Shown here: one piece after another, positions 1 to 10,619 of the stretch
Numbering within the stretch: the first letter of the stretch is position 1
Layout of the letters: every line of letters starts with the position of its first letter
Origin: Phymatolithon calcareum
Lineage: Eukaryota > Rhodophyta > Florideophyceae > Hapalidiales
Direction: 5' to 3'
NCBI GenBank assembly: GCA_977006965.1
Contig: OZ345360.1
Location: 744,001 to 808,000, forward strand
Length of the DNA: 64,000 bases
Translations under genes and position numbers: made by a program
The notes under the pieces: generated by a model
Told to the model about the DNA's origin: nothing
The model's input: the letters and a program-made list of their open reading frames with translations, nothing else
Database searches by the model: none

Positions 1-1917
1 CCCGCAAAGCGACTATTCCTGCAGCCTTCATTCATCCGACAGCAACGATTCCAGCTCACATCCTTCGCTCACGGTCAAGTGTCGAGCGAGGTTCTTTTCA
101 ATGTACCCATGCTCTGGTACTTTTTCACGATCCCACCACTCTCGGCAATTATACATATTTGACTACAGCATGTCAGCAGGCGCTTTCCGCATATATCCGT
201 CGAGGAACCGTGCATGCCAATGCGAAGCACGATTGTTTTCACTAGATAGTGACTTAGCTTGTTCAAGCACAAGATTGTGAAGTGCCAGTCCGTCAACCCT
301 TCCCGCTGGAGTTGTGTGCCAGCGCCGCAAAACTAGGTGCATATCTGCAAGTTTAGACATAAGTTGCTCAGTCGCTCGCTCGTCAGTCTCCCACAGACGT
401 TTCAGGCATGTCCGAGAAATCCAAGCCTGCTTGCGTACAACACTCAGCGCTTCAAACTTTTCCCTCACGCTCAATTTGCATCCAAGTTTCCTCCGTCCTT
501 CTGTGCCAAGCGCCCACTTTTCGCAATGCCGCAAACTGGTCTCAACCACAGCTCTCAGTCCCCGGTAGTCAGCAACACTTCTGTCTCCTACACTTTCGAC
601 GTTTTCTTGCAGCTTATGCGCATAGATTACTACCGACTGATCAATGCTGCCACTGTTTTCTTCGATTACGATGCGCAGACCAGTCCCAACAGCACCTAAT
701 GCCACTGGCAGTCCAGCGCACACATCCAAGAGGTATCAAAGTGCCGTCCAAGTGTCCCTTAATGTGCGAACAGATTCAGTTTCGATGCCAGCATACTTGG
801 CGAGAATGCTCAACGCCTCTTGCCCACGAACTTCCCGTGGACTGAACTTCACCTCGGGGAACTGTTGCGAGATGGACTTCTCCCGTGTCGATATCACTAT
901 CGCACTTGATCGTGAGTTGCAAAGCATCAGCTTAAGCGAACTTAGATATCCGGTTGGGTGCCCGTCGAACGACCAGATTTTATCGCATACGAACAGGGCA
1001 CACCTACCACTGAGCCACAGGGATACTTGTCTAGCAGCTGATTCTTCTGATCTCTTATTTGTGATATCTCTTGCAAGAGACTTGCCGCCAGAGTTTTCGA
1101 CGAAGTGTGCGACACTTTCAATCGCATCCTCTTCAGCAGCGTCCTGTCCAAGAGTGATGAAGAACACCCCGTCGAAGTACTTGTTTTGTACTTCCGATTC
1201 ATGGCAAAGACCCTGAAGTGCATTAGTTTTCCCCACTCCACCCATTCCCACCGCCCCAAGCAGACTTGGACTAACAGCAGCCGTCGCTCTTTCACCAGCA
1301 GAGTCCGACAATACTGCACGTTTCAATGACGCCTCCATGGTATCACCATTGAAGTTCAGCACCACATTGTTTGGAAGCGGGGGCTCATCAAAATGCGCAA
1401 GGTATTCGTCACATGGCATCCTGTTATTTACTCTCATGGAAGGGATAACGAGAGCTATTACTACACTGTCAATCGCGAAGTGAGCCTCCTTCAATATCGC
1501 GCCAACTTCTTCACGCGCTGTTTTCACCTTGTTCACCCTGGAGAATAGCTTGCCTTCGTTCACTTCACGACCGTCAACAATTCGATTCCTGCTTCGAAAT
1601 GAACGGTCTCCTTGTCTCGAAGAGTTGCCGATTATGAAAGAGCTCCCACTCACCGTTGCAGGGGAGCTCTCTCTTGTACACTCATCCTTCAGGCTCTTCA
1701 AGATGGTCTCCGACGTTGTCAGGGATTCCTCAACGCTCTTCAGAACGGTGCGAATTGCGCTTATCGCACGTTCGCAAATAGATTCCTTATAATCCACAAG
1801 CCTTGCTTCTATACTATTAACACTTAGTGCAGTGTGTAGTGTTGTTAATAGTATTGAAGCAACGCTTGTGGATGACAAGGAATCTATTGGCGAGCGAGCG
1901 ATAAGCACGTTTCGCAC
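1..1917 (-). pseudogene. NB-ARC (STAND NTPase) gene remnant, runs off the left edge
   Basis: A single minus-strand frame is open from 1917 to the window edge except for in-frame stops at 736-738 (TGA), 163-165 (TAG), 28-30 (TGA) and 13-15 (TAG). The frame has the NB-ARC signature in order: P-loop GMGGVGKT at 1225-1248, a degenerate kinase-2 segment (ALFVCDKIW), the sensor segment AIVISTRE, then CAGLPVALG just after the first stop. After the second stop it continues REWWDREKVPEHGYIEKNLA, resembling the helical segment that follows the winged helix in APAF1/plant-type STAND proteins. Sensor or partner repeats, if any, lie outside the window. The first 25 or so codons lie inside an inverted duplication (1748-1917), so the native N-terminus is lost. 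Another minus-strand frame at 1923-2135 may be the displaced N-terminal helix. Homology across every stop, in one frame, argues for a recent pseudogene rather than introns. Confidence 0.8.
1748..1917. repeat. Inverted duplication inside the NB-ARC pseudogene
   Basis: Arms 1748-1823 and 1842-1917 are reverse complements. By hand about 63 of 73 aligned bases match, with an 18-base spacer. The inner arm carries the normal coding sequence of the gene and the outer arm is its inverted copy, so the duplication replaced or displaced the 5' end of the gene. The roughly 14 per cent divergence between arms suggests it is not very recent. Confidence 0.85.
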
Positions 1918-3881
1918 TATTCTCAGGAGAGTTGAGGGATCACAAGTCTTGTTTGGCAGTCTTCGAAGGACTTGATTGAAGAATGCCAGTTATCGGGCAT
2001 TGACCCGAAGTCTTCGCAGCGCTTCTTTATGCTGGACAATCTCTTTGCCAACTGACTCCGATCACAAGACTTGCGGCTCCAGCCATGCCGGCAATGGGAA
2101 TACACGTCGAGGCACAACCCTACCGCCAAGCTCACAGTTTACCAAGTTGTGCGCCGTGCTTTTCAAAGCTCCTCAGGCGCGATCGGAGGATGTGAACACG
2201 AGCGTCCTTAAGAAACATCGTCACGAAGCAATCGTACCGCGTATGGAGCCCAATAATGTCTTGGTGGGAGCCTGTAACTCTGTGCGGAGGCGTCGATTTT
2301 CACGGGTACAATATCACCGTACACCCGTACGCGGCCTGCTGCGCTGTCGTCAAATTTGCAAAGCTGGGAGGAGAAATAGACACGCAACCGCAAGCCTGGC
2401 TTGGCGTGCAATTACTTTTGCCTCTTCATTAGTCCTCTGCGTAAAACTAAAAACGATACCAACACGAAATCAAAGGCGCAATTAATACTGGGCGTGTGCC
2501 TGTCGCGTCACTTCTGCAGTGCGACGGCGACGACGATCCCCCAATAGAAAATGACCACTTGTAACTTCGGCTGTTCATTCAAACAGGTAACAATAGATAT
2601 GAACATCCCGAACGGACCTCGAGAGGGGTAGGGCATGCCCTATTGCCGCGCTGGGACTTCCGAGAGGGGCCTCCAAAGAAATGGACAAAAAGAGGGCCTT
2701 CTGTATATTGCCCATGATATCCCTAACTATCATTCCTTCAAATTTTTATCTGAAATTCATCTTTTCAAGCACTCTACGTGTACATCTGTACCACATGTAC
2801 ACTGTATCATAAGCCCTCGTGAGGCCTCCTCGCGAAAACAGGAGAGGAGAGGGCCTCTCGAGGAAGATGAGGCCCTAAGAGGGCTTTTTTCGGGGAGGGG
2901 CCTGATCGGGGTGTTCGTGTCTAGGTAACAATCAATTAATCAATAGCTATCGATAGGGATCAAAAACAAATCAGATCAAACAACATCGAAAACAAACATC
3001 ACAAACACACATCACAATCAATTCCATAATAACTTTAGTTAATGGTATTTTTTTCCGGAATAGGAGATCTTCGGTAGCATCAAAACAAATCATCAACAGA
3101 TGGAGAAATGATGTAACAAATAAATGAGACATGCTGTTGTCATGTCTAATTGCTTTGATCATCATGATGCTCATCTTTTGCTTGCAAAGACTTCCACGTG
3201 TGCTCTTTGAAACGCTAATACTTCAAAAATATATCTTCAAGTAGCTGTAATATTTTCGCGTCGGAAACATCAATAATCTCTCCCGCTGTGATGGCTCGAT
3301 CAACAATAACTTTATCAGTAAATCATTCTTGGCTCGTAACCTCGCGCTTTACCATAGCTTCAGTTAAAAAGCGACGAGTTTCTGCAGGGCAGTAATTGAG
3401 TCGCGTCTTTGTCTAAGAAAATATTCGAGGCGCTTTTGGGGCATAGTTGAAGACCTAGGTCCCAAAGGCGCGTAGATTGATAGTGTTCCCTGATGGACGG
3501 CCGTTTAGTTAAGAGGGCTCAACCAACCTACGTTCCGTTACTTAAGAAGTTGAGAACAGATATTCTCATTTAATGACACATCGTTGGAATAAGAGTGTAT
3601 GAATCACATCGTACGTCGTTTTAGAGAGTCGTACAGGGTGACTGTGTAAACAAAGCAAAAGAGAGCGGGTACCTTGTTCGTGAAGTGCGTTCGTACCGAT
3701 CCCTTTATAGTGTGTAAAAGATTGAGGAGGTGGTTGTTTCTGCGCCATCGAGGTGCTGCGTGAGCACCTTGCCCAGGACCATTTTTGTTTGAATTTATTC
3801 AATTTGCCCATTTCTATATCGATAATTTCCAATTCAAACCTTCGCGATCTAGCAAGTGTTGCAGTCAGCATGCGAATATAG
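1918..3881. other. Non-coding stretch with a GAGGCC-rich patch
   Basis: I find no supportable gene here. Between about 2615 and 2915 the words GAGGGGCC, GAGGCC and GAGGGC recur at least six times. The palindromes TAGGGCATGCCCTA and CCTCGAGAGG/CCTCTCGAGG lie in the same patch, which looks like a decayed GC-rich repeat. A minus-strand frame at 1923-2135 might belong to the neighbouring NB-ARC pseudogene. Confidence 0.5.
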
Positions 3882-4601
3882 CCCGCGATTACCTTTCGGG
3901 GACATACTTCGTATGTCACCGCCCTTCATTTTCTGCAAAAATCCTCGTCACAATACCTGCCATCCGGGGATGCATCCGGCGAACTGCATCTCTGGGACAT
4001 GGAACTGGAAGAAGGCGAAAGCATCTTAATTTCAACAAAATCACTAATTCACAGCGTCGCAGAGCGAAATGAAATCCTCTACATCCACTACAAATCCGGT
4101 GCACTTGCCCGCGGCCCAATCGGCCGTCTTCCACATACCGAGAATTCCTTCATCACCTCTCAATTAACTCTGCCTTTTCCAAACCAAACCTCATTCTGCC
4201 ACATGCACCTCATCGGATCCTCTTGTCTCCTCTTCTCTGGACCTGACTCCTGTGTCGCGCTTCTCGCGGACACAAGGACCGTTCTGCTCCTGTGCGGACA
4301 ATTCACACTTCCCAACTCGGGCATGCTAACCGCCCTCTGTCCATCAGACACCGGTTCCTTCCTCTTGAGCTGCGAAGACGGCAGCGTGGGACTATGGGAA
4401 ATGCACTACAATAAGACGCCAACCGGCGTCGTCAAGGCGGCATCGGACGCGTTATTTGCGTCGTCAAAGTCCCCGCGCGGCCGAGTGGCGGTCACTGCCG
4501 GTGGTGTCAACACTATTTATGCAGTTCAGGAAACGGATGTACTAGCTACAACGCCACGGAAACATGGCGTACTGGATTGGATTCATAGCCAAATCGCCTA
4601 G
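3882..4601 (+). CDS. WD40-repeat protein, GNB1L/ASTRA-associated-like (5' end unresolved)
   Basis: The frame is open from 3882 to the TAG at 4599-4601. It begins with a textbook WD40 repeat, FRGHTSYVTALHF then SGDASGELHLWD, and a later blade reads SFLLSCEDGSVGLWEM. An N-terminal repeat opening with R-G-H and the SGDASGELHLWD blade recall GNB1L/ASA1-type proteins, which in yeast are linked to the ASTRA/TTT chaperone for PIKK kinases. That family call is an inference. The product is about 239 residues, shorter than a full seven-blade propeller, so it may be partial. An in-frame TAG lies directly upstream at 3879-3881 and doubles as an AG acceptor, so a short 5' exon farther upstream is likely, but I could not identify it. 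The first in-frame ATG is 3999, which would cut the first repeat. Confidence 0.6.
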   Translation, partial: PAITFRGHTSYVTALHFLQKSSSQYLPSGDASGELHLWDMELEEGESILISTKSLIHSVAERNEILYIHYKSGALARGPIGRLPHTENSFITSQLTLPFPNQTSFCHMHLIGSSCLLFSGPDSCVALLADTRTVLLLCGQFTLPNSGMLTALCPSDTGSFLLSCEDGSVGLWEMHYNKTPTGVVKAASDALFASSKSPRGRVAVTAGGVNTIYAVQETDVLATTPRKHGVLDWIHSQIA

Positions 4602-5907
4602 TTATGTCGGCGGAAAGGGACTGATGTCCAAGTAGTTGAACTTAAATTACGTCCCCTTTTCGCAAAATGATATTTCTAATGTAGTCTCTCAGTCTCGCGT
4701 CACGCTTGCACTTTGTGGAGGACCGCAAAACCAGTCTCTTGCAGCCGCAATTGGCCATACATCCACGCACTACGTGGAACAGGTAGTAGTAATTGAACCA
4801 AATGAAGAATCGAAGCAACTATCCAGACTCATTCTGCCCATCTCGTTGAATAAGAGGGCGTTTCCATGTCTGCGTGTGCGCACTCACTTGGAAAAATAAC
4901 TCTCACAGGGACCTGGGTGTCGCGAAATTTCAGTTTCGAGCTTAATATTGAGACGGGCTATGGGTACTCGCAATGAGCAACTTAGGAGCCGGTATGTCCT
5001 CGTCGAGGTCTAAGGTCAAGGACCTTATCCCTCGGTATCGTTGTGAAGCAAACTTCGATGGTTGTTTTCTTACTTGCTTGCCGAACTCCATCGGCGGATG
5101 AGTTCAGCGGCTTTTATAGTGTTCTGTGAAGAACACAAGGAAATCATAACATCGCCTATGCTTGTGTGGTGCTCCAATTCCGTACCCTACAATTGGTATT
5201 CCTAAGATTGGATTTTGCGCGCGAGTGGTAAATTCGGTGAAATAAGGAAATGCACGTAAGAAACCGTATGCCCGCCGTGCGAATCTCTTGCATATAGTTT
5301 CGTGTAACTATAGGAAAATGCTTGTGTTATGGAGTCAATGGCTTCATTTTTGCTTCTGAATTTCACTTTGATGATTACCAGCATTCATTCTGTTTCCTCT
5401 CTCAAGTCTTCTCGAATGTCACCTCATCTCTTATATCGATTTGCGACACTGGGGCACTCCTTCGGCTGAAAAAGTGGAGCTGCGTGCTCCTGCAGCTCGG
5501 ATATTGGTGACCTCTCGTTGATCTTGGCCTCTGGGGCGAAGGGTATGCAGTAGAATTGGATCAAATGTACAGTGCAACGTGGAAAAGTGAGGAAAGCAAG
5601 GAAATCTGGATAAGGCCTTGTTTGTCTTCGCAGATGTCACGGCAACAGATTTTTTCCGTCAGCTCCATGACAATGGCTGAATCCAATTCCAGAAAAGGTA
5701 TTTGCAACGGCATTCCCCTCGTCCTCTTCAATGTACCGCTTGTCATGAGAATGCCCCACATGACTCTCCAATTGGGAAGGAGGACATTGCATTCGTGTGA
5801 CTGCATAGTGCCGTCCGCAGTGTCGTCTTCTTCCAGGTCAGTACTGGCCAGGGTGCGGATATCCTGGCCCATGATCAGCGACTCTAGGTCAGCATCGTCC
5901 TGAGTCT

Positions 5908-5943
5908 CCATTATCCAAGTAACTATAGTTACTTGGATAATGG
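5908..5943. repeat. Perfect 36-bp palindrome
   Basis: The 18 bases from 5908 (CCATTATCCAAGTAACTA) are followed immediately by their exact reverse complement, with no loop. Flanking bases do not extend the symmetry. Confidence 0.95.
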
Positions 5944-6549
5944 TGCAGCAACGCATATTCTGCCGACAATGGAAACTGTTGATAAACTATGCACTATACG
6001 GGAACAGGAAGGTGCAAAATATTCATAATACTGTGTATATTATGCCTCTTCACCATGATTTCCTGTCTGTTCGCACGTTCGCAAGGTGCCCATGGCTCAC
6101 ACGAAACAGAGGATTCTGACCGAAACGGCCAAGAGCTGCCTTCGGCGAACTGCTCTGCTTTGTTGTTTGTCTGGTGGAAGAATTACAGCAAATCATATTC
6201 CGCCGTTGGCGCCTATACAGTATTGAATTCAATAGAAGTGGCCTGAAGTCACGAGTTTCGACTTTTGATAGAGCTTGACCTCATGCTCAGGCTCAGGCTC
6301 AGGTCACGTTCGTCACGCCTGGCCATTTGCACTTCCACAGGTACTGACGTACTGTACACGCTGTGGTACCACCAAAATAATAATGAATGCTATTCCCCTA
6401 TGGGGGCTAGGAAGCAGTGCTTCTATTTATACCTCTACTTTGATTACGGCTGGGCGTTAATCCTGCTAGCTAATTGCTTCTTCTCTGCCTGCCGTCCGTC
6501 ATTTGACGATTCCCCCCGAAGCAACTTGTACCACCAAAGTAATCACCAT

Positions 6550-6580
6550 CCAGATCACCATGATGATCATGGTGATCTGG
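6550..6580. repeat. Perfect inverted repeat, 15-bp arms, 1-base centre
   Basis: CCAGATCACCATGAT is followed by one G and then its exact reverse complement. The symmetry stops at both flanks. Confidence 0.95.
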
Positions 6581-7282
6581 CTGATGTTACAGCATCCGTG
6601 TTCGAATGGATAATCGTCGGCCAAAATTTACGTACTCTATCAGGCTTGCAAGGTGACTGCAACAGTTAACTGATCGTTCAAACGTACTGCTGTATCCTCA
6701 TCGATACGATCTGACAGCTAGGCTGAACATACGTTGCTCTGCTGATTGACGGCATTATGTTCCCTTTTTATTTTGATCGACAATCTTTGGAATAATTAAG
6801 GCAATTGCAAACAGATGGGAACGGAGGCAAATGTTCTGGAAACAGAACTAATGGCCATCAAAAGTTGAAGCGCAAACAGGAGACGATGAACTACAGAGTT
6901 TATATCGCGAAAACCACTACGATTATCTCTCCATTTGTGCAGTCGTTTCTCCATCGAGGTGCCACTGAGTCGAAAATCAGGTTCAACCTCCTTTTTCACT
7001 AACATGCCGCCGAAAGCGGGCGACATTCAAAATTCTAGATGCTATGAAACCAAACTAATGGACAAACCCCAATGCTTGTCTTTGATGTCTTCTTCTCCCT
7101 TCCCTCCTCGTACCTCGCCATGTGGATGGTCGTGACACAGTTTTTGGGATATTATGAGCGATCAGAAAAACAATGCAAATCGACCAGCACGCATGTAGTT
7201 ACACATACTTGCGCATATAGCACACTCACAAAGAAAGAAATCGCACACTGACAGCCGAACTCCATTGGCATGATGTAATGAC

Positions 7283-9088
7283 TCACAACATGGGCGGTGG
7301 TTGGTCTCGTACAGACGCCCTGTTCTTGTTGAGCCTTTCTCGCATTTCCTCGGTCACGGCAATGGCAGCGCCGATGACCGGTTGCCCTGCATCATTACTT
7401 TCCTGCGTAATGATGTCGTCGAATCTAGTCGGAAACGAGCAGTGTTCTCTATGCATTAATCGTCTCCAAGACCCGAGCTTAAACACATCCGTCTTCTTCA
7501 TGTGGCCCATCGACCACATTCGTTGACTTCCTTCACTCATCCACCGTACAAGCAATGCCAAGTTTCGATCATAGTCATTCTTCCCTCGGAGAGTGGCGAC
7601 AATTTGCTTCGTCACAGCCGTCTTCTCCTTTTGATTGAACAACACTTCAATGAAAGATGGCAACGATTTGGCAACAGCATCATAGTACCCAACCATGTGG
7701 TTACAAGACGCAACAAGTTCCATCAATCCATCCAATCTTTCTCCCACCGGCAGTTGCGGTACAAACCGTTCACGATATTCTCTGATACTGGAAATCGCCT
7801 TACGCAATGCACCGTACGCCTTCATTCTAGTACTACCCTTGAAATCTCCGCGCAGAGGTTCCTTGGACGACAACCACGGATAGAAAACGTCTTCATCGAT
7901 ATCCATCGCCACCGTCACGAATTCCTCAAAATCCGAGTACCAGACGTAGAACAGCTCCACATGATCCTGTGTGAGCAACCACTTCCGCCGCTGCATAGCA
8001 TTTGCAATCGTATACAAATCTCGTAACTCCGCCTTGATGGCGTTATGAATAAGAGAAAACGCGTCAATTGACCATTTCTGTCCCCATGGCGTTAACTGCA
8101 CTTCGGGGAATTTATACACAAGGTCAAGGTGAACCTTCTTTTTCGAAATTTTAGCAGTTCGGAATACATCCTCGGGACTCAGCACTGGCTCCGGTGGCGG
8201 GAGCGGCGGCGCGGGTGCGACCTGATGAGTGACTTCAGCGGCGCAATTATCGTCCGTCACCGTGGAGGAGTTCAAGTCTGAATTCTGGCGTGATTTTCTT
8301 GCACCAAAACGCAATGTCCGCCGCTTACTTTTGTCCTTCTTGTCCTCGTCGGCCGCCTTTGCAGCCTTTTTCTCTTTCTTCTTATCCCTCCGCGAAGCAC
8401 GCCTCGAGAGCTTCTCTTCGCTCGCGTCAGTCGCAGTAGATGACTGCGTGCTTGCACTCTGTGCGGCATTCTTACGTCGCCCGAACTTTCCACCCTTACG
8501 ATCTTCCGAAGGAGTGTCCGCACCAGTCGCAACGTTGGCCTTCGGCATGAGAGGCGGAATGGCACTGCCTTTCTTTCCCTTCGCACCTGGCGGAGGTGGA
8601 GGCGGAGGGGGCGCACCACCGCCCTTTCTGCCCTTCGCAGCAGGAGGAGCCGGAGGAGGCGGTGGGAGCGCCCCACCCCCCCGACTGCCACCGCCTGGGG
8701 GCGGAGGTGGGGGCGGGGGTGCTGCACCACTCCCCTTATTTCCTCCGCCCGGTGGTAGTGGCGGTGGTGGTGGTGGCGGCGCTGCAGATGAAGCTCCGCC
8801 CCCGGTCGGACGAGCAGGCGGGGGTGGAGGCGGCGGCGGTCCTCCACGTCCGGGCAGAGTTGGCGGGGGTGGTAGCGAGCCCATAGTCGGCGGCGGCGGG
8901 GGTGCGGGTCCGCGGGAAGCAGGAGCGGATGGAGCACGCGATGCAGCAGGCGGAGGTGGAGGTGGGGCGGCCGATTTGTTGCTTCCTGAGTTAGCCGGTG
9001 GAGGAGGAGGTGGAGGGGGTCGAGGTCCGCCGCTAGCACCAGGAACCGCCATAGGCGGGGGCGGAGGAGGCGGTGGTGGAGGTGGCAT
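7283..9088 (-). CDS. Proline-rich protein with hemerythrin-like C-terminal region
   Basis: The 601-residue product starts at the ATG at 9086-9088, the first in the frame. Upstream is only a stop at 9149-9151. Residues 1-170 are runs of 5-12 prolines broken by Gly/Ala/Ser, as in profilin- or SH3-binding tracts. Residues 185-270 are very basic (KKKEKK, KRRTLRFGARK). From about 305 the sequence is folded-looking and alpha-helical. HNAIKAELRDL near 348 and DIDEDVFYPWL near 396 match the pattern of hemerythrin-like (HHE) domains, which use His and Asp/Glu to bind iron or other metals. A second helical stretch follows without an obvious second metal set. No formin FH2 signature (such as GNxMN) is present, so this is not a formin despite the FH1-like tract. 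Actin or metal roles are inference. The open reading frame itself is very secure. Confidence 0.75.
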   Translation of the reverse strand: MPPPPPPPPPPPMAVPGASGGPRPPPPPPPPANSGSNKSAAPPPPPPAASRAPSAPASRGPAPPPPPTMGSLPPPPTLPGRGGPPPPPPPPARPTGGGASSAAPPPPPPPLPPGGGNKGSGAAPPPPPPPPGGGSRGGGALPPPPPAPPAAKGRKGGGAPPPPPPPPGAKGKKGSAIPPLMPKANVATGADTPSEDRKGGKFGRRKNAAQSASTQSSTATDASEEKLSRRASRRDKKKEKKAAKAADEDKKDKSKRRTLRFGARKSRQNSDLNSSTVTDDNCAAEVTHQVAPAPPLPPPEPVLSPEDVFRTAKISKKKVHLDLVYKFPEVQLTPWGQKWSIDAFSLIHNAIKAELRDLYTIANAMQRRKWLLTQDHVELFYVWYSDFEEFVTVAMDIDEDVFYPWLSSKEPLRGDFKGSTRMKAYGALRKAISSIREYRERFVPQLPVGERLDGLMELVASCNHMVGYYDAVAKSLPSFIEVLFNQKEKTAVTKQIVATLRGKNDYDRNLALLVRWMSEGSQRMWSMGHMKKTDVFKLGSWRRLMHREHCSFPTRFDDIITQESNDAGQPVIGAAIAVTEEMRERLNKNRASVRDQPPPML

Positions 9089-10619
9089 AGCGGATTGTGA
9101 TGCTGGGAAGCTTCGCAAGCCTTCCAAGCGCAGTTGCGAAGATGACGACTACCCTCTTCGGTACATGAACCGAAGAACCGCGTGGGTTGCCGGTTGGACA
9201 GAAGACCGGGCAAATGGCTGACACAAATAGCGTGGATACAAAAGAAAAAAAGAAGCGAACGCTGTATTCCCGCACCCACGTGACAGGAGCGGATACATCG
9301 GCTGGCGATGAGCAATCATTAAAATACATGAAGCTTTCTGATGGCATTAGTAAACTCCGCCTTCATAAACTTGGAGAAATTCCAGCTTTTCTCCTCACTG
9401 ATTTATCAAAATTTAGCAAATCGACTATCAATCATATATTCGATGTCACAACTGTGCTCGATGCTCATCCTTTCGAGGAGGTCGCACAAGGCTCTACGCA
9501 ATTCGAGCACGCCGATCAGTGAGAAAATAATGTATAATAAAGCATTCGCCACGTGTGTGCGTCAGCTTTCCATACATGTCTGATATGTCACGCACTACAC
9601 ACCGGTTTTCATGAACAGTCAAAGAGTGGCCCAATCAGCCACCGAACTACGGACAGATTTCGGTACAGGGTCACTCACTGTAACTCCATGTGCTGTCCAG
9701 TTTGCGAGAAGAGTATCCCAAAATCTAAAAACAGCAGCTGAAGAATAACGCGAAACGTGCCCTGACAAGTATGACAATATCATACACCGATACGGTACAG
9801 TACTGTACTTGCACAGCTTGAGATCTTAGGATTGAGCAAATTCTTCCACAAACCGCGATTTGCGGTTTGGCAGCCTTGCTGAGAGCATCTCTAACGGAGT
9901 GGGAATAAGTCGAATTAGGGAAATACACCGCCCGGAGCACGTGCTAGAGCATCATGCTCCTGCTACTTTATACAGTATAAGAATTACATAATATGTAATT
10001 CTTATGTACTGTATATTATAATATTTTTATTCATAAAATGCAAAAGCAGGTGCTCCCGGGGCGGTGTATTTCCCTCATTAGACTTTTTCCAACTCCGTTA
10101 GAGATGCTCTCAGCGATGCTGCGATGCCCGGAGCACAGTGCTCTTCGAATAAATGTTTTTGCTCAATGTTTCGAAACCGTTACTGTCAAGACTCTATTTC
10201 TGGAACACTCTGTTCGCACTTCAACCCCTTTCGTGTTCAACGTAAGCATCCAATCTCGTCCCTGGTACCGATGTCATCTACAGGGGTATGGTGTCTGAGC
10301 TCCGGTTGGAGTTCTGTAACATTTCAGCCCTAAAATCCCTCCCGAGCATTTTGCACCTCTATCAGCGAATCCGAATTTAATTCGTCGTTCACAAAAATCG
10401 CGAACCGTTGCCATTCTATCCAATGTAGAACATAGATTCTTTTAATCATCGCGCTACGTCGAAAATTCAATGTTCAACTATTGCCCCAGGGAACTCTTCT
10501 GCCACGCAGAGCACCGATCAATCATCTCTCTTTGTCTGCATCACGGACGGACGAAATTCAATCCTCCCCAGCAGACCAGCTGGAAATGAAAACAAGTTCC
10601 AGACCATACCACGAACAAT
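9089..10619. other. Intergenic region holding a foldback element
   Basis: No gene was seen between the proline-rich gene and the AHCY gene. The main content is the inverted-repeat element at 9871-10122. A small hairpin (AAACCGC/GCGGTTT) lies at about 9851-9869, just outside its left end. Confidence 0.5.
9871..10122. mobile_element. Foldback/MITE-like element with about 75-bp inverted arms
   Basis: The left arm (9871-9945) and right arm (about 10042-10122) are reverse complements at roughly 85 per cent by eye. They share CTGAGAGCATCTCTAACGGAG and GGGAAATACACCGCCC. The roughly 100-base centre is AT-rich and contains a second near-palindrome around GAATTACATAATATGTAATTC. There is no coding capacity, which fits a non-autonomous terminal-inverted-repeat element. 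I could not identify a clear target-site duplication. Confidence 0.75.

Larger units (their letters stand above)
4602..7282. other. Gene-free stretch with two perfect palindromes
   Basis: No open frame here looks like a conserved gene. The notable content is the palindromes at 5908-5943 and 6550-6580, each next to a short translated segment of similar sequence (LIMGQDIRTL on the minus strand near 5850-5880, IIVGQNLRTL on the plus strand near 6610-6640). A GCTCAG triplicate sits at 6282-6302. Confidence 0.5.

Noticed and set aside
7283-9088. Calling the proline-rich protein a formin
   Set aside because: There is a polyproline FH1-like tract but no FH2 motifs. The C-terminal region instead fits a hemerythrin-like pattern.
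8229-9221. Plus-strand open frame of 330 codons rich in glycine
   Set aside because: It is the antisense shadow of the polyproline tract of the minus-strand gene. Proline codons read as glycine in reverse.
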